From Acidobacteriota bacterium (GTDB taxonomy: Bacteria > Actinomycetota > Acidimicrobiia > Acidimicrobiales > RAAP-2), in the NCBI GenBank assembly GCA_018971185.1, contig JAGXBH010000004.1, positions 20,883 to 84,882 of the forward strand: a stretch of DNA of 64,000 nt. The letters run 5' to 3'. Below the pieces are notes generated by a model. The model was not told the origin of the DNA. It worked only from the letters and a program-made list of their open reading frames with translations, and made no database searches. Shown here one piece after another: positions 58,617 through 64,000 of this stretch. Numbering within the stretch: position 1 is the stretch's first letter; each line of letters opens with the position of its first letter. A program made the position numbers and the translations under genes.

Positions 58617-59087
58617 GTGCGTTGTCCATATTGTTCGGCTGACGACGACCGTGTCGTCGATTCGCGCCTCGCAGAGGACGGCGTGGCAATCCGTCGCCGA
58701 CGCGAGTGTTCGGCGTGTAGCCATCGCTACACCACCTTCGAGCGGATCGAGGAGGTCGGGTTGTACGTGACGAAGCGCTCGGGCGAGCGCGAGCCCTTCA
58801 GCCGGGCGAAGATCCTCAGTGGAGTGCGTTCGGCGTGCAAGAACCGACCGGTCGATGACACGGTGCTCGACACCATCGCCGAGTCGGTGGAGGAGACGAT
58901 GCGACTCTTGAACCGTGACGTGACGAGCGAAGAGGTTGGCATGGCGACGCTCGAGGCGTTGCGTGACGTCGACGACGTCGCCTACGTGCGATTCGCCTCG
59001 GTCTACAAGGGCTTCGCGGACACCAACGATTTCGCGCGCGAGATCGGGATGCTCGTCAAGACCACCGCACCCAAGCTGCGGAGTTAG
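58617..59087 (+). CDS. nrdR: Transcriptional repressor NrdR
   Basis: MRCPYCSADDDRVVDSRLAEDGVAIRRRRECSACSHRYTTFERIE zinc ribbon + ATP cone; GTG start. Confidence 0.96.
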   Translation: MRCPYCSADDDRVVDSRLAEDGVAIRRRRECSACSHRYTTFERIEEVGLYVTKRSGEREPFSRAKILSGVRSACKNRPVDDTVLDTIAESVEETMRLLNRDVTSEEVGMATLEALRDVDDVAYVRFASVYKGFADTNDFAREIGMLVKTTAPKLRS

Positions 59088-59088
59088 C

Positions 59089-59796
59089 GTGCGCAGCCTC
59101 TCACTGCGCCCGGGCGTCGCCATGGCCGTCTACGCCCATCCCGACGACGCCGACGTGGCCGCCGGCGGGGTGATGGCTTTGTGGGCCTCGCAAGGCTGTG
59201 AGATGCATCTGGTGGTCGTGTGTGACGGCTCCAAGGGCGCTCACGGGTCCAAGACCACCCCCGAGCGGATGCGCGAGGTACGCCGAGACGAACTGGAGTT
59301 GGCGGCCGACCTCTTGGGGGTGCGACGGGTGCATCGTCTGGAGGTCCCCGACGGGGACGTTTCGAACTCCGCCGAACTCCGAGCCCGGCTCGTGGGACTG
59401 ATCCGCGCTTGGCGACCAGAGGTGATCCTCGCGCCCGACCCCACCGCGACGTTCTTCGGGGGGGTGTACGTCAACCACCGCGACCATCGCGAGACGGGCT
59501 GGGCGCTCCTCGACGCCGCGGCGCCGGCCGCCGCCATGCCGCTGTACTTCCCCGAGCAGGGGTCAGCGCATCAGGTATCGCGACTGTTGTTGAGTGGGAC
59601 CCACGAGCCCGACGTGGCGATCGACGTGTCGGCGGCTATCGACGTGAAGGTGAAGGCCGTGTTGGCGCATCACTCCCAGACGGGTGATGACGCGCAAGGG
59701 GTGAGCGACGTGGTGCGCGGCCGCGCGTCCCAGGCGGGTCGAGCCCTGGGCCTGGCTTTCGCCGAGGCGTTTCGCAGTGTCGAACTCGCGGGATGA
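59089..59796 (+). CDS. PIG-L/LmbE-family deacetylase
   Basis: AVYAHPDDADVAAGG; VNHRDHRETGWALLDAAAP. Confidence 0.88.
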   Translation: MRSLSLRPGVAMAVYAHPDDADVAAGGVMALWASQGCEMHLVVVCDGSKGAHGSKTTPERMREVRRDELELAADLLGVRRVHRLEVPDGDVSNSAELRARLVGLIRAWRPEVILAPDPTATFFGGVYVNHRDHRETGWALLDAAAPAAAMPLYFPEQGSAHQVSRLLLSGTHEPDVAIDVSAAIDVKVKAVLAHHSQTGDDAQGVSDVVRGRASQAGRALGLAFAEAFRSVELAG

Positions 59797-61108
59797 CCCC
59801 TCTCTCGACGAGGCACCGATCGTGCACATCGACCTCGACGCGTTCTTCGCCTCGGTGGAGATCCTGGACGATCCGAGCCTTCGTGGCAAGCCGGTGTGCG
59901 TCGGGGGAGCCGCCCAGCGAGGTGTGATCGCCAGCGCGAGCTACGAGGCCCGACGACACGGGGTGAGGAGTGCGATGCCCTCGGTCGTGGCGCGACGGCT
60001 CTGTCCGGATCTGATCATCCTCCCCGGGCGCTTTGAGCGCTACGAGGAGTACTCCCAGCGCTTCCATCAGGTCGTCAATGACCTGACGCCGGACTACGAA
60101 CCCCTGGGCCTCGACGAGGTGTTCATCGACCTACGGAGCCTGCGGCGCCTGGGAATCAGACCGGTCGGTGCAGCGCGCAGCCTGCGCGAACGCATTCGTG
60201 ACGAACTCCATCTCGAATGCGGTGTCGGACTCGCACGCAACAAGCTCTTCGCCAAGCTCGCCTCGAAGGAGTCGAAACCTCGAGTCGTGGAGGGGAAGTT
60301 GCTCGGGGGCGACGGCGTGCTGTGGGTGAGTCCGCAGATAGAGCGTGCGTGGCTCAGCGAGTTGCCCGTGCGCGCACTGTGGGGAGTCGGTCCGCAGATC
60401 GCCGCGAAGCTACATCAGCTGGGTATCCGGTGGGTTCGCGACCTGGCCCGGGTGCAGGAGGCGACCCTCGCCCGGCACCTGGGTTCGGCCTTGGCCTCGA
60501 CGCTCGTCGCCTTCGCCCAGGGTGAGGACGAACGCGTCGTCACATCCCAGCGCGAGCTCAAGTCGCTCGGCCACGACGAGACCTTCGCCGAGTCGCTCAC
60601 GACGATCGACCAGGTGGAGGCGATGTGTCGGCATCACGCGGGGGTCGTGGCGCGGGCGTTACGCGCGCACGGTCTGGTGGCGCGCACCCTGAGCGTGGTC
60701 GTGAAGTTCGACGACCTCGAGACGCTGTCGCGCGCCCAGACGCTGTCCTTCGGCGTCGACGACGAGGCGGCGCTCAGCGCCGTCGCGCAGGCCCTGGTGC
60801 GCAGCGTCGACCTGGGTCGCCCGGTGCGGCTCCTGGGGCTCTACGCCACGTCGTTCCTCGAGCGCACGCGCAACCAGGTGCAGTTGAGTTTCGACGTGGA
60901 GAGCGGTGGAGATCAGCGCCAGCGAGCCCTCGAATTGTCGCGTGAGCGCCAGGTGTCCGCCGCGGCCCTGCGCGACGCCCTCGACGACATCCGACATCGC
61001 TACGGGTCGAGTGCGGTGGGCGTCGCGGCCGACCTGGATTCCCAGGGGCTTCACGTGGAGCGTCAACGCGGCAGTCACGCCTTCGGTCCCGACGGGCCCG
61101 CTCGATAG
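59777..61108 (+). CDS. dinB: DNA polymerase IV (Y-family)
   Basis: VHIDLDAFFASVEILDDPSLRGKPVCVGG; YEPLGLDEVFIDL; ECGVGLARNKLFAKLASKESKP. Confidence 0.93.
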   Translation: MSNSRDDPSLDEAPIVHIDLDAFFASVEILDDPSLRGKPVCVGGAAQRGVIASASYEARRHGVRSAMPSVVARRLCPDLIILPGRFERYEEYSQRFHQVVNDLTPDYEPLGLDEVFIDLRSLRRLGIRPVGAARSLRERIRDELHLECGVGLARNKLFAKLASKESKPRVVEGKLLGGDGVLWVSPQIERAWLSELPVRALWGVGPQIAAKLHQLGIRWVRDLARVQEATLARHLGSALASTLVAFAQGEDERVVTSQRELKSLGHDETFAESLTTIDQVEAMCRHHAGVVARALRAHGLVARTLSVVVKFDDLETLSRAQTLSFGVDDEAALSAVAQALVRSVDLGRPVRLLGLYATSFLERTRNQVQLSFDVESGGDQRQRALELSRERQVSAAALRDALDDIRHRYGSSAVGVAADLDSQGLHVERQRGSHAFGPDGPAR

Positions 61109-61113
61109 CGGTC

Positions 61114-62163
61114 TCAGGCGTGGACGGTGACCAGCGTGCCGATCGGTGTGTGCGGCCACACGAGCGCCGCCGAGGCGAAGGGCATCTCGACGCAGCCCAG
61201 GCTCTGGGGGTAGCCGTAGGAGGAGCGGATGAAACCGTGCAAGGCGTCGCCGCCGTAGAAGTAGGAGACCCAGGGGATCCCCGGGTCCGAGTAGTGGCTA
61301 CCGTCGGGGTTGGTGCCCGACATCGTCTGGGTCGTGTAGCGCAGGTAGACGGGATAGGTGCCCACTTGGGTCGGGGACTGGGGGATGCCAGTGTTGACGA
61401 GGACGTGTAGCGCCGCGGCACCGTTGAGGTAGAGGGTGAGTCCTTCGGGCGAACCCTGGGTGACGTCGACGTAGTTGTAGCTCGCGGGGTCCATCTGATG
61501 GGCCTCGTTGGCGACGACCAGCGCGTTCCACGTCGCCGTGTCGATCTCGCCGGTCGTGGGAAGGCCGTGCACGTTCTGGAAGTTCATGAGCGCGCCGTGG
61601 AGGATCACGTTGTCACTCCCCGTGCTCCACTGTGAGGACAATGAGGTCGGCAGTCCCGGGAAGCGCCACGTGAAGGAGCCCGGCACCTGTTGCGACGCAC
61701 TGGTCTGCTTGGCCAGGGGCGAGAACGAGACGGGTAGGTAGTTCAACTGGGCGAGGAGCTGATCCTCCCAGAGGAGGTTCACCGCGACCCCGGTCTGCAC
61801 GACGTGCGACGACGTCACGGTGCAGGTGCGACCGCAGCGCAGCGAGGTCGGCAGGGTGATGCTGTAGGCGACGGCGGAAGTGGGCGTCGCCATCGCCACG
61901 GCCTGGACGTCGCGAGGTCCGATTTGTTGCCAGCGCGTGGCCAAGGCGGGCGTCAACTTGAGCTGGGGGAGTAGCGCGGCGCTGACCGGGCTCGTGAAGT
62001 GCAGTCGCGCGAGCGGCATGACGGCGCTGACCCGTGGCGAGACCTGGCTGGTCGCCCTGACTACGAGAGGCGAGGTCTGGGCGTGCGCGCTCGCGGCGCC
62101 GGGCACGAGCAAGGCACCCGTGAGTGACGCCACCGCCATCGTTCGCTGCATCAACTTTCGCAC
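61114..62163 (-). CDS. L,D-transpeptidase (YkuD) with peptidoglycan-binding-like region
   Basis: Signal peptide; HGFIRSSYGYPQSLGCVEMP catalytic HG...SxGC motif. Confidence 0.85.
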   Translation of the reverse strand: MRKLMQRTMAVASLTGALLVPGAASAHAQTSPLVVRATSQVSPRVSAVMPLARLHFTSPVSAALLPQLKLTPALATRWQQIGPRDVQAVAMATPTSAVAYSITLPTSLRCGRTCTVTSSHVVQTGVAVNLLWEDQLLAQLNYLPVSFSPLAKQTSASQQVPGSFTWRFPGLPTSLSSQWSTGSDNVILHGALMNFQNVHGLPTTGEIDTATWNALVVANEAHQMDPASYNYVDVTQGSPEGLTLYLNGAAALHVLVNTGIPQSPTQVGTYPVYLRYTTQTMSGTNPDGSHYSDPGIPWVSYFYGGDALHGFIRSSYGYPQSLGCVEMPFASAALVWPHTPIGTLVTVHA

Positions 62164-62232
62164 GCCTCTACCCTAATACCAGGGCGAATCGCGTGGGCCT
62201 ACGATGTGCGAGGGACCGGAGAGAGGTGGAAC

Positions 62233-62394
62233 GTGGAAAAGACCAAGGTCACGATCGTGGGCGTCGTCGTGGCGGCCATCGTGCTGTTGATACTCGTGTC
62301 ACTGCTGACGAGCATCATCAAGACGGTCATCGAGATCGTCATCGTGCTCGGTGCGGTCTACCTCGTCGCGCGGGTGTTGATGAAGAAGAAGTAG
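62233..62394 (+). CDS. Small membrane protein, 53 aa
   Basis: GTG 62233: EKTKVTIVGVVVAAIVLLILVSLLTSIIKTVIEIVIVLGAVYLVARVLMKKK. Confidence 0.5.
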   Translation: MEKTKVTIVGVVVAAIVLLILVSLLTSIIKTVIEIVIVLGAVYLVARVLMKKK

Positions 62395-62419
62395 TCAGGC
62401 CGACTAGCATGGTCGTTCT

Positions 62420-62493
62420 GGCGGCGTGGCCGAGCGGTTAGGCAGGGGCCTGCAAAGCCCCGTACTCCGGTTCGAATCCGGACGCCGCCTCCA
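62420..62493 (+). tRNA. tRNA-Cys(GCA), CCA encoded
   Basis: Full cloverleaf: acceptor GGCGGCG/CGCCGCC, anticodon stem GGGGC-CTGCAAA-GCCCC, T-arm CCGG-TTCGAAT-CCGG, discriminator U73. Confidence 0.95.
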
Positions 62494-62930
62494 GGATCGA
62501 GAAAGTGCTGCTTCGGTAGTTGCCATCGCATTTTGGCGCGGGCCGGAGGAAAAAGGCTCGAACCCCTCTAATGAGATCTCCTCTAAGGGGCTCCTTCTGA
62601 GGTTCTCAACGACGCAGATGCCTTGACTGATTGGCACAGGAGTACGGGTCCCGGCAAGCCCCGTACTCCGTCCGCGTGGGTTCAACAGCCAAGGTGGAGA
62701 AGAAACCTGGGGCCACCACAGTCTCCAGGAGACCCAGGCGAGTTCACTGCGCTGAGGGGGTCGCTGCGGAAATTCTGGTTCCGAGGGTGCGAGTCGAGTA
62801 GTGTCCTTCCCGAGAAGCCCAAGTCGGAAGCCTCTCAGGGTGATTCGACTGACTGGCGCGGTGTCGCGTCTTTAGAAGCTGGGGACGTGGCAACCGAAAT
62901 GATCTTGAGCCGAGTTTTGGACCGGACTCC

Positions 62931-64000
62931 ATGAGGGTCACTTTGGTCGCTAAGGCGCAGCGGTTGGTGCTCATTGGGGTCGCTGTGTCTGGACTCTCGG
63001 CCTTCACGGCGAACCTCTGCCAGGAGCAAGGAGCGAGTGGCTCCATTGTCTCGTCGCCGTCGACCTCAATCGCCGCCCGGGCAACCGTCCCCGGAATGGC
63101 CAAGACGAGGCCATCGATCTCGGTTGACGGCGTGAGATTCCATCCGACCCGCGTGGCGCCTGGCCCGAGGGCCGGAACGTACTTCCTGGGTGTACCCAAC
63201 GCTCGCACGTTGTCGTCGCTGTTCAGATCTGGCTACCACAGGACTGATGTCTATCTCGACGTTGGCGGGAAATTCGTTCTCGCCGGCCACGTAACGGCCG
63301 CCCGCCGGCGAGAGATCGCCGGGAGGTACATCGTCGCTTCCGCCAGAGCGCCAAAGGTGTCGTCAGAGCCCTCCGATGTGAGCGTCGCCATCGGCGCACG
63401 GGCAAAGTTCAGTGCCAACGCCAAAGGCAGTCCGACCCCTTCTGTTGTCTGGATGGAATCAGGAAACCACGGAGCGTCGTGGTCGGTAGTTCCGGGTGCA
63501 ACGAAGAAGACGTATTCGGTCATAGCCTCGTCGATGACTAGCGGTCACGAGTTCGAAGCGGTGTTCGCAAACGCTATTGCGAGCGTCACCAGTCGCGCTG
63601 CGACCTTGAGCGTGCTCAGCGTCAACGCCGCGCTCTCCACCTCGACGCCCTCGAACGTCACGGTCGACGCCGGCCAGACGGCGACGTTCTCCACGACCGC
63701 GAGCAACGGCACCTCCCCCTACAGCTACCAGTGGCAGGTCTCGACCGGCGGCGCCTACTCGAACGTCTCGTCGGGCACGGGCGCCACGACGGCGACCTAC
63801 ACGACCGCGTCACTCACTACCGGCAATAGCGGCAACACCTATCGCGTGATCGTCACCGACAGCGCCGCTGTCCCGACCTCGGTGACGAGCGGTGCGGCCG
63901 CCCTCACCGTGAACGCCGCGCTCCCCACCTCGACGCCCTCGAACGTCACGGTCGACGCCGGCCAGACGGCGACGTTCTCCACGACCGCGAGCAACGGCAC
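62931..64000 (+). CDS. Secreted protein with bacterial Ig-like domains, 3' end beyond window
   Basis: ATG 62931, no stop to the window edge; N-terminal signal-like VLIGVAVSGLSAFTANL; Ig-like segment then repeats STPSNVTVDAGQTATFSTTASNGTSPYSYQWQVSTGG...GNTYRVIVTDSAAVPTSVTSGAAALTVNAAL. Confidence 0.75.
   Translation, partial: MRVTLVAKAQRLVLIGVAVSGLSAFTANLCQEQGASGSIVSSPSTSIAARATVPGMAKTRPSISVDGVRFHPTRVAPGPRAGTYFLGVPNARTLSSLFRSGYHRTDVYLDVGGKFVLAGHVTAARRREIAGRYIVASARAPKVSSEPSDVSVAIGARAKFSANAKGSPTPSVVWMESGNHGASWSVVPGATKKTYSVIASSMTSGHEFEAVFANAIASVTSRAATLSVLSVNAALSTSTPSNVTVDAGQTATFSTTASNGTSPYSYQWQVSTGGAYSNVSSGTGATTATYTTASLTTGNSGNTYRVIVTDSAAVPTSVTSGAAALTVNAALPTSTPSNVTVDAGQTATFSTTASNG
63624..64000 (+). 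repeat. 288-bp (96-codon) tandem Ig-like repeat, 1 full copy plus 89 bp of the next
   Basis: 63624-63712 vs 63912-64000 differ at a single base (ctctcc/ctcccc). Confidence 0.95.

Noticed and set aside
62404-62685. 93-aa - strand ORF containing RRPDSNRSTGLCRPLPNRSATPP and GTRTPVPI
   Set aside because: It reads through the reverse complement of tRNA-Cys and its partial repeat; a familiar false-gene pattern.
62623-62934. 103-aa + strand ORF before the Ig-repeat gene
   Set aside because: No domain or RBS evidence; overlaps the repeat-bearing non-coding stretch.

Overview
High-GC actinobacterial chromosome segment, probably Acidimicrobiia-like (inferred from gene content and order, no database search). 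It is a dense, mostly + strand array of housekeeping operons: obgE-proBA; MoxR/VWA pair; class II DAHP synthase; nadD-rsfS; MtrAB/LpqB-like two-component locus; xerC; rpsB-tsf-pyrH-frr-cdsA-dxr-rseP-ispG-proS; rimP-nusA-ylxR-infB-rbfA-truB-ribF; rpsO-pnp; dapB-dapA-rnj; ftsK; thrB; miaB-miaA-dapF-hflX-dapC-dapD-dapE; lexA; livKHMGF; a second MoxR/VWA-metallopeptidase pair; an SOS-box-controlled LysM gene; nrdR; dinB; an L,D-transpeptidase; tRNA-Cys; and a truncated Ig-like-repeat secreted protein at the right edge. The main points for follow-up are: (1) a MoxR ATPase plus HExxH/VWA protein pair inserted with a liv operon between lexA and its usual LysM-nrdR neighbours; (2) paired LexA boxes forming a 16-bp inverted repeat around a strong promoter; (3) a short leader with an intrinsic terminator between a promoter and rimP-nusA-infB; (4) a recurrent TANNNT-N6-start-codon arrangement suggesting many leaderless mRNAs; (5) a tRNA-Cys boundary with a 15-bp direct repeat and a near-identical 288-bp Ig-repeat gene. 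Most of the window is ordinary core genome.
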